Assembly (NCBI GenBank): GCA_041158345.1 | Contig: JBEBBO010000174.1 | Location: 1-20,874, forward strand | Origin: UBA6136 sp041158345 | GTDB lineage: Bacteria > Pseudomonadota > Gammaproteobacteria > Methylococcales > Methylococcaceae | Length of the DNA: 20,874 nucleotides | Reading direction: 5' to 3' | Shown: piece after piece, positions 1-7,604 of the stretch | How the letters are laid out: each line of letters begins with the position of its first letter | How positions within the stretch are numbered: the stretch's first letter is position 1 | The notes under the pieces: generated by a model | Databases searched by the model: none | The model's input: the letters and a program-made list of their open reading frames with translations, nothing else | Told to the model about the DNA's origin: nothing | Position numbers and translations under genes: made by a program

Positions 1-2
1 AG

Positions 3-152
3 ATCCAAAAAGTGGCACGCCTTTGTGCTCAACAACTGGCTCAGCTCGCTGCGGATACCGATGCCGGTCAGCTTGATCTCAAGGGTTATCAACAAAAAAG
101 GGAAATGCTGCAGATCGAATGCGCCCAAGCAGCTCAGGCAGCGCAGAGATAA
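3..152 (+). CDS. C-terminal end of an unidentified protein (partial)
   Basis: The frame beginning at base 3 is open from the window edge to a TAA at 150-152, giving the last 49 residues of a protein whose start lies to the left. The visible part is rich in Gln, Ala, Leu and charged residues, with stretches such as RLCAQQLAQLAAD and ECAQAAQAAQR, so it is probably helical or coiled-coil. It shows no catalytic motif I recognise. It ends 47 bp before the hydrolase start on the same strand. In many gammaproteobacteria dnaE precedes accA, but this tail does not resemble a DnaE C-terminus to me. The frame is preferred over the overlapping frame starting at 25 because it ends cleanly before the next gene and has a protein-like composition. 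Confidence that it is coding is moderate; function is unknown. Confidence 0.45.
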   Translation: MQKVARLCAQQLAQLAADTDAGQLDLKGYQQKREMLQIECAQAAQAAQR

Positions 153-189
153 GTCTTCCCGACTCACATCAAGACCTTTTGAAAAATCC

Positions 190-194
190 AGAGG
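190..194 (+). promoter_or_regulatory. Shine-Dalgarno AGAGG of the hydrolase gene
   Basis: AGAGG lies 5 bases before the ATG at 200. It decides in favour of that start over the in-frame ATG at 119, which would sit inside the preceding gene and add 27 residues of poor composition. Confidence 0.5.
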
Positions 195-199
195 CCACA

Positions 200-919
200 A
201 TGACATTAAGTACGCGAAAAATTCGGTACGCGCATCAAGGTGTAACCCTAGAAGGCTACTTTGCCTACCCTAAGGAGGCCAAAGGTTCCCTACCCTCAAT
301 TCTGATCGCACCAGCGTGGGCCGGCTGCAATCAACAGGCCATGGAGCGCGCGGATATCCTAGCCAAACTCGGTTACGCCGCATTTGCCATTGATCTTTAT
401 GGTGAGGGTCGGGTCGGTCAGAGCCGTGAGGAATGTAATCAGCTCATGAACGAGGTTGCAAAAGACCGCGGGCATCTCCTCGAACGATTGCTCTGTGCTC
501 TCGATACACTCAAGGTACAACCCGAGGTTGATGCGGATCGAGTCGCTGCCTTGGGGTATTGTTTTGGGGGGCTCTGCGTGCTTGACCTGGCCAGGGGAGG
601 CGCTTCCCTTCGCGGCGTCATTAGCCTTCACGGCATTTTCTCGGCGCCTGAGGGGACGCCAAAGCCCGCCATACAAGCCAAAATCTTGGTCCTCCATGGA
701 TTTGAAGATCCCATGGCAACCCCTGAACAAGGTATCGCACTGGGACAAGAACTCACACAACGTGGCGCCGATTGGCAGATCCATTTTTACGGCGCAACCC
801 TGCACGCTTTTACAAACCCAGAGGCTAACGACAAGGCCTTTGGGACGATCTACAACCCCCTAACGGATGAAAGATCATGGCGTTTAGCGCAAGATTTCCT
901 GAGTGAAGTGCTAAAATAG
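200..919 (+). CDS. Dienelactone hydrolase family protein (alpha/beta hydrolase)
   Basis: This 239-residue protein has the cysteine-nucleophile alpha/beta hydrolase signature of the dienelactone hydrolase (DLH) family. The nucleophile elbow GYCFGG places Cys121, the acid is probably Asp170 in HGFEDP, and the histidine is His202 in ATLHAF, giving a Cys-Asp-His triad in the correct order. The length fits the family. There is no signal peptide, so it is probably cytoplasmic. Classical DLH opens the dienelactone ring in chlorocatechol breakdown, but no catechol pathway genes surround it, and most genomic DLH homologues have no known substrate. It lies 27 bp before accA on the same strand and may be co-transcribed with it. 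The start at 200 is chosen for its ribosome site and because the conserved fold starts just after it. The family call is firm; the substrate is unknown. Confidence 0.88.
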   Translation: MTLSTRKIRYAHQGVTLEGYFAYPKEAKGSLPSILIAPAWAGCNQQAMERADILAKLGYAAFAIDLYGEGRVGQSREECNQLMNEVAKDRGHLLERLLCALDTLKVQPEVDADRVAALGYCFGGLCVLDLARGGASLRGVISLHGIFSAPEGTPKPAIQAKILVLHGFEDPMATPEQGIALGQELTQRGADWQIHFYGATLHAFTNPEANDKAFGTIYNPLTDERSWRLAQDFLSEVLK

Positions 920-946
920 GCGGTCAGCTTTTACGGGGCATCACGC

Positions 947-1912
947 ATGGATCTCAATTTCCTCGAATTCGAACAACCCATCGCCGACCTTCAGGCCAAA
1001 ATCGACGAACTTCGCCGTGTGGGATTCGACAATGAAATCAACATCAGCGAGGAAATTACCAAGCTTGAGGAAAAGAGTCGAAAGCTCACCGAGCAGGTTT
1101 TTTCGAACCTCAGCGCTTGGCAGATTTCTCAGTTATCCCGTCATCCCCAACGGCTGTATACCTTGGATTATGTGGACCTGATCTTTCAGGATTTCAAGGA
1201 ACTCCACGGTGACAGGACCTTTGCTGATGACCCGGCTATTGTCGGCGGCATTGCCAAACTGGATGGGATTCCAGTCATGCTCATCGGCCATCAAAAAGGT
1301 CGGGACACCAAGGAAAAGATTCATCGCAACTTCGGTATGCCGCGTCCTGAAGGCTATCGAAAGGCGCTGCGTCTGATGAAACTCGCTGAACGCTTCAAGC
1401 TGCCGATCGTTTGCCTGATTGACACCCCTGGCGCCTATCCCGGGATCAATGCTGAAGAGCGCGGTCAGAGTGAGGCCATTGCGAGAAACCTCTTCGAAAT
1501 GGCAACGCTCAACACACCTGTGATTTGCGCGGTCATTGGTGAAGGCGGTTCCGGCGGAGCCCTTGCCATCGGCGTGGGTGATCGTTTGTTGATGCTCCAG
1601 TACAGCACCTATTCGGTGATTTCACCTGAGGGCTGCGCATCCATCCTGTGGAAAAGTGCCGAAAAAGCCGAGCTTGCAGCGGAAGCCATGGGCATCACCT
1701 CTGATCGGCTGTTGGATCTGGGTCTCATTGATGAAGTCGTTCCCGAACCTCTGGGCGGATGCCATCGCGATCGAGAAAAGACGGCAGATAACCTGAAATC
1801 GATTCTCAAGCGAAACCTCGAGGAGCTTCTCTTGGTTCCCAAAGAACGACTTCTCTCCGAACGCCACCAGAAACTCATGTCTTACGGTGTGTTCGAAGAG
1901 GCCGTTGCTTAG
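947..1912 (+). CDS. accA: Acetyl-CoA carboxylase carboxyltransferase subunit alpha
   Basis: AccA is the alpha half of the carboxyltransferase that moves CO2 from carboxybiotin to acetyl-CoA, the first committed step of fatty acid synthesis; it works as an alpha2-beta2 complex with AccD in the cytoplasm. The 321-residue product matches the usual length of about 320. An N-terminal helical region (roughly 1-60, LEFEQPIADLQAKIDELR) leads into the crotonase-fold domain. The glycine-rich oxyanion segment GEGGSGGALA lies at 198-207, and the conserved SPEGCASILW at 226-235. The ATG at 947 follows a GGGG ribosome site at 935-938. tilS follows almost at once, the same accA-tilS neighbourhood seen in many gammaproteobacteria. 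accD is elsewhere, as usual. Nothing looks damaged. Confidence 0.97.
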   Translation: MDLNFLEFEQPIADLQAKIDELRRVGFDNEINISEEITKLEEKSRKLTEQVFSNLSAWQISQLSRHPQRLYTLDYVDLIFQDFKELHGDRTFADDPAIVGGIAKLDGIPVMLIGHQKGRDTKEKIHRNFGMPRPEGYRKALRLMKLAERFKLPIVCLIDTPGAYPGINAEERGQSEAIARNLFEMATLNTPVICAVIGEGGSGGALAIGVGDRLLMLQYSTYSVISPEGCASILWKSAEKAELAAEAMGITSDRLLDLGLIDEVVPEPLGGCHRDREKTADNLKSILKRNLEELLLVPKERLLSERHQKLMSYGVFEEAVA

Positions 1913-1914
1913 CC

Positions 1915-3288
1915 ATTGACCTAACTGATCCTCTGCTTCATCCAGACCACATCGCCCGAAGGCTGGAACGATTCCAGGGAGCAAGAACGACCTGGATTGC
2001 CTTGAGTGGAGGACGAGACTCCGTCGTTCTCCTCGATCTGTGCGCAAACATACGCCACCAATACCCTCAGCTTTCGTTGAAAGCAGTCCACGTCAATCAT
2101 GGACTGCAAGAGGCAGCAGCGCGATGGGCCCTCCACTGCCAAAGCCTGTGTGAGAGCTATCACATTCCATTGACCATCCTGAAGGTCTTTGCGCAGAGCC
2201 AACGTGGCCAAAGCCCTGAAGAGGCCGCACGAAATGCCCGTTATCAGGCATTTAATGATCTCCTCGAACCGGAGGATTTATTGCTGATGGCCCACCATCA
2301 GGATGATCAGGCTGAAACGCTTCTCCTGCAGCTACTCCGCGGCGCTGGACTTGAGGGAATTTCTGGCATGCCGGACTCTGCTCCACTGGGTCAGGGAACG
2401 CTGGTAAGGCCGCTGCTGGATTTTGATCGGGCGCAAATCCTGCTGTATGCCGAAACGCAACGACTTCATTGGGTGGAGGATCCCAGCAATCGGGATGCAC
2501 GGTTTGATCGCAATTACCTCCGCGAACACATTCTCCCACTCATCAGAGCGCGCTGGCCTGCGATGTCTCGGGTGCTATCCAGAACGGCAAGACATGCGGC
2601 CGATGCCGCAGATCATCAACGCCAGCAACAAAGACAACTCGCTGAAAAGATCGCCCCTCAGGGTCATTTTGTGCTGCGCGAAGCGGGGCTGCTTCATCCT
2701 TTTGAGCTTCGACTTGCCATCAGAGGTTGGTTTGAAGCCTTAGGACTTCGGATGCCATCTGAGCGAATGACCAAGACCATCATTGAGGAACTCTTCGATG
2801 CGGGCAGAGACAGGACCCCCCGCATCACGCTTGCCGATGGCAGCCATCTCGTGAGGTACCGGGGCATCGTCTATCGAATCCCCCATTTCGTCCCCCCTGT
2901 CCCGTGCATTTGGCCGGATTGGCGAAAAGCCCTCTCGCTTCCAGGGGACAACGGAACGTTGACCATGACCGGATGTGACTCCCGGTACGAAAATCACACA
3001 CCATGGGATTCAGCCCCGATTCAAGTGCGATACAGATCGGGTGGAGAAAAAATGCCGCTTTCAAGGCGTGAGGGACATCACTCACTCAGAGACTTGTTTC
3101 AGGAGCGTGGGATCCCACCCTGGATCAGAGAGAGAATTCCGCTGATTTATGTGGGAGATGAGCTCGCCTGGGTGGGACATTTGTGGTCCAACCGGGCATT
3201 TTTTGGAGGCGATAGTGACCCCAAAGGCCCCTGCCCCATCTGGATCCCTCCTGAGGGGCTTGATCCCTTGGGCGCATTAGCGCGTTGA
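1915..3288 (+). CDS. tilS: tRNA(Ile)-lysidine synthase, start codon uncertain
   Basis: TilS uses ATP to attach lysine to C34 of tRNA-Ile(CAU), changing its reading from AUG to AUA. The PP-loop ATP site SGGRDS lies about 30 residues from the assumed start. HVNHGLQ, HHQDDQAETLLLQ and the C-terminal TilS domain with RYRSGGEKMPLS are all present. The start is odd: the frame is open from 1792, yet its first ATG, GTG or TTG is the TTG at 2002, which encodes the Leu immediately before SGGRDS. Starting there would delete the first strand (TTWIAL) of the nucleotide-binding fold. I place the start at the ATT at 1915, 2 bases after the accA stop, which gives 457 residues (about 430 is usual). CTG at 1933 and ATC at 1951 are alternatives, and a sequencing frameshift is possible. 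The 3' end overlaps the convergent lipoprotein gene by 12 bp. Confidence 0.9.
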   Translation: MDLTDPLLHPDHIARRLERFQGARTTWIALSGGRDSVVLLDLCANIRHQYPQLSLKAVHVNHGLQEAAARWALHCQSLCESYHIPLTILKVFAQSQRGQSPEEAARNARYQAFNDLLEPEDLLLMAHHQDDQAETLLLQLLRGAGLEGISGMPDSAPLGQGTLVRPLLDFDRAQILLYAETQRLHWVEDPSNRDARFDRNYLREHILPLIRARWPAMSRVLSRTARHAADAADHQRQQQRQLAEKIAPQGHFVLREAGLLHPFELRLAIRGWFEALGLRMPSERMTKTIIEELFDAGRDRTPRITLADGSHLVRYRGIVYRIPHFVPPVPCIWPDWRKALSLPGDNGTLTMTGCDSRYENHTPWDSAPIQVRYRSGGEKMPLSRREGHHSLRDLFQERGIPPWIRERIPLIYVGDELAWVGHLWSNRAFFGGDSDPKGPCPIWIPPEGLDPLGALAR

Positions 3289-3615
3289 TGCGGCTGGGCA
3301 ACGATAGACGTTAAAAGTCTGCTGGCCCTCTTTGGGTGTTCCGATCGCAACGACGCCGTTGCCACCCAATTCACCGGCATGATTTCGGGCCAAGCGGGTC
3401 AACTCATTGTTCAGTGATTCTTCATCACGCGGGATACCGGCAATTTCAGCAGCGGTAGTCGACTCCACGTGACCAATTCGCTTACAACGAGAAGCTTCCT
3501 GGGCGGTCAAAACCTTGACCTCTTCACCCTTGGGCTTCAGATCGACCCAGACACACCCAGAAAGGGTGGCAGAAACCAAGGGGACAAGCATGGACACAAG
3601 AGCAATAGATCGCAT
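3277..3615 (-). CDS. DUF4156 family lipoprotein
   Basis: This encodes a 112-residue predicted lipoprotein. A basic N-terminus (MRS) and hydrophobic stretch lead to a lipobox LSGC with Cys21 as the lipidation site. The mature part contains CKRIGHV, the LARNHAGELGGNGVV segment and a final TFNVYRC, which I recognise as the DUF4156 pattern. Such proteins are small, probably periplasm-facing and outer- or inner-membrane anchored; their role is unknown. The conserved cysteines near CKR and YRC could form a disulfide. The ATG at 3615 is chosen over upstream starts because it follows a GGGAG site and opens the signal sequence. It is the only minus-strand gene in the left half: it converges on tilS with a 12 bp overlap and diverges from pyrG across 186 bp. 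No transcription terminator fits between it and tilS. Confidence 0.85.
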   Translation of the reverse strand: MRSIALVSMLVPLVSATLSGCVWVDLKPKGEEVKVLTAQEASRCKRIGHVESTTAAEIAGIPRDEESLNNELTRLARNHAGELGGNGVVAIGTPKEGQQTFNVYRCPAASTR

Positions 3616-3621
3616 GGAACA

Positions 3622-3626
3622 CTCCC
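3622..3626 (-). promoter_or_regulatory. Shine-Dalgarno GGGAG of the DUF4156 lipoprotein gene
   Basis: GGGAG on the minus strand sits 6 bases before the ATG whose first base is 3615. It selects this start, which directly opens the lipoprotein signal peptide, over start codons 72 or more bases further upstream. Confidence 0.6.
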
Positions 3627-3685
3627 AGGAGATGATCAATTGACTGATGTTAACCCAACAGGATGCAGAAGGTTGGCCAATCACC

Positions 3686-3714
3686 ATGACTCAGGGCCTC
3701 AGCTGAAGTAAAAT
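3686..3714 (+). promoter_or_regulatory. Candidate sigma-70 promoter for pyrG
   Basis: ATGACT (3686-3691) and TAAAAT (3709-3714) are separated by 17 bases and match the -35 and -10 consensus at four and five of six positions. They lie in the only sizeable intergenic region of the left half. Transcription would start near 3721 and leave a leader of about 80 bases before pyrG. This is by-eye evidence only. Confidence 0.35.
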
Positions 3715-3801
3715 AAGAAACTAGTCTGGTCCGGACATCCAGCTTCAGTTCGTGGGACGTTCCAGTCGCCCTCCGGATCGCAAAACACTCCATCATCCCG
3801 A

Positions 3802-5439
3802 ATGACCAAATACATTTTCATCACCGGCGGCGTCGTATCTTCGCTGGGCAAGGGAATTGCCGCCTCCTCACTGGGGGCCATCCTCGAGGCCCGTGGACTC
3901 AAGGTCACCATGACCAAACTCGATCCTTACATCAATGTGGATCCGGGAACAATGAGTCCCTTTCAGCATGGTGAGGTCTTCGTGACCTCCGATGGCGCCG
4001 AAACTGACCTTGACCTTGGGCACTACGAGCGCTTCCTCAAAAGCACCATGGGCAAGGTCAACAATTGGACCACCGGCCAGATCTACGAAAATGTGATCCG
4101 CAAGGAACGTCGCGGTGAGTATCTCGGCGCAACTGTTCAGGTCATTCCGCACATCACCGATGAGATCAAGCGGGTCATCCAGCTCAGCGCTGAAGGCTAT
4201 GACGTCGCATTGATCGAGATTGGTGGCACCGTCGGTGACATTGAGTCTCAACCCTTTCTTGAAGCAATCCGCCAGATGCGGGTTGAACTGGGCGAAGAGC
4301 AAACCCTCTTCATCCATCTGACATTGGTCCCTTACATCGGTACGGCCGGTGAACTGAAGACCAAGCCGACGCAACATTCAGTCAAGGAATTGCGAACCAT
4401 CGGTATCCAGCCCGACGTCTTGATCTGTCGTTCTGATCGGATGATTCCTGAATCAGAGCGCAGAAAAATCGCGCTGTTTACTAACGTCAGTGAAGCGGCA
4501 GTGATCACTGCGGTTGATGCCGATACTATCTACCGCATTCCTTCTCTGTTGCACGCGCAGCATCTAGACGACATCGTGGTCAGGAAACTCCGTATCGATG
4601 CACCCTGCGCTGACCTTTCCGAATGGGAAGCCGTCATTGATGGACTGACTCACTGGGATCGTGAAGTCAACGTGGCCATGGTCGGCAAATACGTCCATCA
4701 CACCGATGCCTATAAATCACTGTCCGAAGCCTTGATTCATGCTGGAATCAAGACTCGGACCAAAGTCAAAATTCATTATTTTGATTCCGAGGACATTGGA
4801 GAAGATCCCAAGTCCATGCTGCATCACATCGACGCGATCCTGGTTCCCGGCGGATTCGGTGAGAGAGGTGTCGAGGGCAAGATCAGAACGGTCCGCTATG
4901 CGCGCGAGTCTGGAATTCCCTATCTTGGCATCTGCCTTGGAATGCAGGTAGCTGTCATCGAGTTTGCAAGGAACATGGCTGGCCTTGCTGGTGCACACAG
5001 CACGGAATTCGATGCAAAAACGCCCCACCCTGTGATCGCACTCATTACCGAATGGCAGGATGCGTCAGGCCAAATCGAGCATCGCTCAGAAAATTCCGAC
5101 ATTGGGGGCACGATGCGGCTGGGCGGACAGGCTTGCAAACTGGTTGAAGGGAGTCTCGGTCGAGAAGTCTACGGATCCGCCGAGGTCGTCGAGCGTCATC
5201 GCCACCGTTTCGAGTTCAACAACTCCTACCTCGACAGTCTGGTGTCCAAAGGACTCAAGGTCTGCGGTACGTCGCTGGATGGAAAACTGGTCGAAGCAAT
5301 AGAAATTCCCGGGCACCCCTGGTTCCTTGCCTGCCAGTTCCACCCGGAGTTCACCTCAACCCCTCGCAAGGGGCATCCCCTGTTTACCGGCTTTATTCGG
5401 GCCGCACGTGATCACGTGGAAAAACGGAGTGACGCATGA
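3802..5439 (+). CDS. pyrG: CTP synthase
   Basis: PyrG converts UTP to CTP with ATP and glutamine. The 545 residues match the standard length. The synthetase domain (about 1-265) opens with the ATP-binding GGVVSSLGKG (9-18) and includes KLDPYINVDPGTMSP and the nucleotide-binding SVKELRTIGIQPD. The class I glutamine amidotransferase domain (about 290-540) has nucleophile Cys378 in LGICLGMQ and His514 and Glu516 in FHPEFTSTP, completing the triad. There is no convincing ribosome site before the ATG, although the protein start MTKYIFITGG is the family norm. The stop overlaps the kdsA start (ATGA), so the two are translationally coupled. CTP is the co-substrate for activating KDO, which gives this pairing a metabolic logic. 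Confidence 0.98.
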   Translation: MTKYIFITGGVVSSLGKGIAASSLGAILEARGLKVTMTKLDPYINVDPGTMSPFQHGEVFVTSDGAETDLDLGHYERFLKSTMGKVNNWTTGQIYENVIRKERRGEYLGATVQVIPHITDEIKRVIQLSAEGYDVALIEIGGTVGDIESQPFLEAIRQMRVELGEEQTLFIHLTLVPYIGTAGELKTKPTQHSVKELRTIGIQPDVLICRSDRMIPESERRKIALFTNVSEAAVITAVDADTIYRIPSLLHAQHLDDIVVRKLRIDAPCADLSEWEAVIDGLTHWDREVNVAMVGKYVHHTDAYKSLSEALIHAGIKTRTKVKIHYFDSEDIGEDPKSMLHHIDAILVPGGFGERGVEGKIRTVRYARESGIPYLGICLGMQVAVIEFARNMAGLAGAHSTEFDAKTPHPVIALITEWQDASGQIEHRSENSDIGGTMRLGGQACKLVEGSLGREVYGSAEVVERHRHRFEFNNSYLDSLVSKGLKVCGTSLDGKLVEAIEIPGHPWFLACQFHPEFTSTPRKGHPLFTGFIRAARDHVEKRSDA

Positions 5440-6257
5440 AGCTTTGCGATTTCGAAACAGGTATTGACCACCCGTTTTTCCTGATTGCGGGTCCCTGCGT
5501 CATTGAAAGTGAAAGCTTGGCCATTGAGACCGCCGGGGTCCTTCGAGAACTGACGCAAAGCCTCGGCATCCCCTTTATCTACAAGTCCTCCTTTGACAAG
5601 GCCAATCGGTCTTCCGGTACTAGTTTTAGGGGGCCTGGTGTCGATGAAGGTCTAAGGATCCTCTCTGAAGTGAAACGTCAAATTGGCGTTCCGGTCCTGA
5701 CTGATGTACATGAAGACACGCCCCTTAAGGAAGTCGCCTCTGTTGTCGATGTCCTGCAGACCCCTGCATTTCTATGCCGTCAGACCAACTTCATTCAGAG
5801 TGTTGCTCGTCTCGGTCGGCCGGTGAATATCAAGAAGGGCCAGTTTCTTGCGCCTTGGGACATGAAGAATGTCGTCGACAAAGCCAAGGCTACTGGAAAC
5901 ACGCAAATTATGGCCTGCGAGCGTGGGGTCTCCTTTGGATACAACAATCTGGTATCCGATATGCGATCGCTGGTCATCATGCGTGAGACCGGATGCCCTG
6001 TCGTCTTTGATGCGACCCACTCGGTCCAACTCCCCGGCGGTCAAGGCAACTGCTCAGGGGGGCAACGCGAGTTTGTTCCAGCCCTTGCGCGAGCGGCCCT
6101 GGCTGTGGGCATCGCAGGGCTTTTCATGGAAACCCATCCCGATCCCGAGAAAGCTCTCAGCGATGGCCCGAACTCTTGGCCACTTCATCGCATGAGAGAG
6201 TTACTTGAGACCCTCAAAACCATTGATTCCGCCGTCAAAAGCCAACCCCTGCTTTGA
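5436..6257 (+). CDS. kdsA: 3-deoxy-8-phosphooctulonate (KDO-8-P) synthase, metal-dependent type
   Basis: KdsA condenses arabinose-5-phosphate with phosphoenolpyruvate to KDO-8-phosphate, feeding the inner core of LPS. The 273 residues form one TIM barrel with KSSFDKANRSS (50-60), KGQFLAPWD (134-142) and DATHSVQLPGG (192-202). Residue 21 is Cys in the segment AGPCVIES. In the family, Cys at this place marks the metal-dependent class, as in Aquifex, while the E. coli enzyme has Asn and needs no metal. The likely further ligands are His195 in DATHSV, the Glu in METHP and the Asp in ALSD. GGAG at 5426-5429 lies 6 bases before the ATG, which overlaps the pyrG stop. eno, which makes the PEP substrate, is the next gene. 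The function is firm; the metal class is inferred from the motif. Confidence 0.97.
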   Translation: MKLCDFETGIDHPFFLIAGPCVIESESLAIETAGVLRELTQSLGIPFIYKSSFDKANRSSGTSFRGPGVDEGLRILSEVKRQIGVPVLTDVHEDTPLKEVASVVDVLQTPAFLCRQTNFIQSVARLGRPVNIKKGQFLAPWDMKNVVDKAKATGNTQIMACERGVSFGYNNLVSDMRSLVIMRETGCPVVFDATHSVQLPGGQGNCSGGQREFVPALARAALAVGIAGLFMETHPDPEKALSDGPNSWPLHRMRELLETLKTIDSAVKSQPLL

Positions 6258-6302
6258 CACGTTATTCCACCCTTTCTTTTTGATCACAGGAGATCAAGCC
6301 CG

Positions 6303-7586
6303 ATGAGCAAAATTGTTGATGTGAAAGCCCTCGAAGTCCTCGACTCGCGTGGCAACCCGACGGTCGCTGTCGACGTCATTCTTGAGTCTGGCGCCGTAGG
6401 TAGCGCAATGGTTCCATCCGGAGCCTCAACGGGTTCGCGCGAAGCGATCGAACTTCGTGACGGTGACAAGTCTCGCTATCTGGGCAAGGGTGTCACGAAG
6501 GCAGTCGCCAACGTCAACGGTGAGCTCCGCTCTGCAGTGATCGGTCTTGACGCTGCGGATCAGAAGGCCCTCGACAAGAAGATGATTGATCTGGATGGCA
6601 CCGATAATAAGGGCCGCCTTGGCGCAAACGCGATCCTCGGGGTTTCCCTGGCCGCAGCGCGCGCCTCTGCACAAGAGGCAGGCAAACCGCTTTACGCTTA
6701 CCTCAACAATGACAGCGAATACCTTCTGCCCGTGCCGATGATGAACATCATCAACGGTGGCGCACATGCCGACAACAGTGTCGACATGCAGGAATTCATG
6801 ATTCTGCCGGTCGGTGCGCCCAATTTCCGTGAAGCCATCCGTTACGGCGCCGAAGTCTTCCACGCCTTGAAGAAGGTACTCCACGATCGCGGCCTTGCCA
6901 CTGGGGTTGGTGATGAAGGTGGCTTTGCGCCTAACCTGCCGTCTAACGAATCAGCCATCGAAGTCATCCTCGAGGCGATCAGCAATGCAGGTTATGTCGC
7001 TGGAAAAGACATTTTCCTGGGGCTCGATGTCGCAAGCTCCGAGTTCTACAAGGACGGTTTCTACCACCTCGAATCTGAAGGCAAGAAGTTCACCTCTGAA
7101 GAATTCGTTGATTACCTCGCAGCATGGGTCGACAAATACCCGATCATTTCTATCGAAGATGGTCTTGCCGAAGGTGACTGGCACGGTTGGGGCATCATGA
7201 CCGACAAACTCGGCGACAAGATTCAGATTGTTGGCGATGACCTTTTTGTCACCAACCCTGCGATCCTTAAGAAGGGAATTGAAGCCAAGGTTGCCAACTC
7301 GATCCTCATCAAGGTCAACCAGATTGGGTCATTGACCGAGACGCTGGAAGCCATCGACATGGCCCATGCAGCGGGTTATACGACGGTCATGTCGCATCGC
7401 TCCGGCGAAACGGAAGACTCAACCATTGCTGATCTTGCGGTTGCCACCCGTTCAGGTCAGATCAAGACCGGCTCACTGAGCCGCTCTGATCGTATTGCCA
7501 AGTACAACCGCCTTCTGAAGATCGAAGCGGAACTCGGCCCCAAGGCCAAGTACGCTGGCAAGTCCGCCTTCAAGCGGGCGTTCTAA
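6303..7586 (+). CDS. eno: Enolase
   Basis: Enolase interconverts 2-phosphoglycerate and phosphoenolpyruvate in glycolysis and, in many bacteria, is part of the RNA degradosome. The 427-residue length is typical. Visible landmarks are DSRGNPTV near the N-terminus, the mobile loop with PSGASTG (38-44), GDEGGFAP with the catalytic Glu205 (203-210), ILIKVNQIG with the catalytic base Lys337, and the signature SHRSGETED (364-372). The start is well supported by AGGAG at 6288-6292. It sits 45 bp after kdsA and 18 bp before ftsB, with no room for a terminator before ftsB, so it is probably in one long transcript. The sequence appears intact. Confidence 0.98.
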   Translation: MSKIVDVKALEVLDSRGNPTVAVDVILESGAVGSAMVPSGASTGSREAIELRDGDKSRYLGKGVTKAVANVNGELRSAVIGLDAADQKALDKKMIDLDGTDNKGRLGANAILGVSLAAARASAQEAGKPLYAYLNNDSEYLLPVPMMNIINGGAHADNSVDMQEFMILPVGAPNFREAIRYGAEVFHALKKVLHDRGLATGVGDEGGFAPNLPSNESAIEVILEAISNAGYVAGKDIFLGLDVASSEFYKDGFYHLESEGKKFTSEEFVDYLAAWVDKYPIISIEDGLAEGDWHGWGIMTDKLGDKIQIVGDDLFVTNPAILKKGIEAKVANSILIKVNQIGSLTETLEAIDMAHAAGYTTVMSHRSGETEDSTIADLAVATRSGQIKTGSLSRSDRIAKYNRLLKIEAELGPKAKYAGKSAFKRAF

Positions 7587-7592
7587 AAGACC

Positions 7593-7597
7593 AAGGG
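7593..7597 (+). promoter_or_regulatory. Shine-Dalgarno AAGGG supporting a TTG start for ftsB
   Basis: AAGGG lies 7 bases before the TTG at 7605. No ATG or GTG occurs in frame between the eno stop and the FtsB membrane segment, so this site decides the TTG start. Confidence 0.5.
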
Positions 7598-7604
7598 TAG
7601 CCTC

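Noticed and set aside
25..273. Open frame of 82 residues on the plus strand at the window start
   Set aside because: It overlaps both the tail of the upstream gene and the supported hydrolase start, and has an Arg/Ser-rich composition typical of a wrong frame.
3729..3736. Palindrome GTCCGGAC in the pyrG leader as an attenuator or operator
   Set aside because: Eight bases of self-complementarity with no extended stem, loop or T-run, and no repeat of the site. Too little to support a regulatory call.
3868..4377. 169-residue antisense open frame inside pyrG
   Set aside because: It lies wholly opposite conserved PyrG codons, has no recognisable domain and is explained by codon bias on the opposite strand. 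The same applies to antisense frames in eno (6426-6884) and in the hydrolase (359-805).
6254..6284. Perfect TTGACA at 6254-6259 as an eno promoter
   Set aside because: The best -10 candidate, TTTGAT at 6279-6284, needs a 19-base spacer and would place the transcription start on the ribosome site. It overlaps the kdsA stop and is probably chance.
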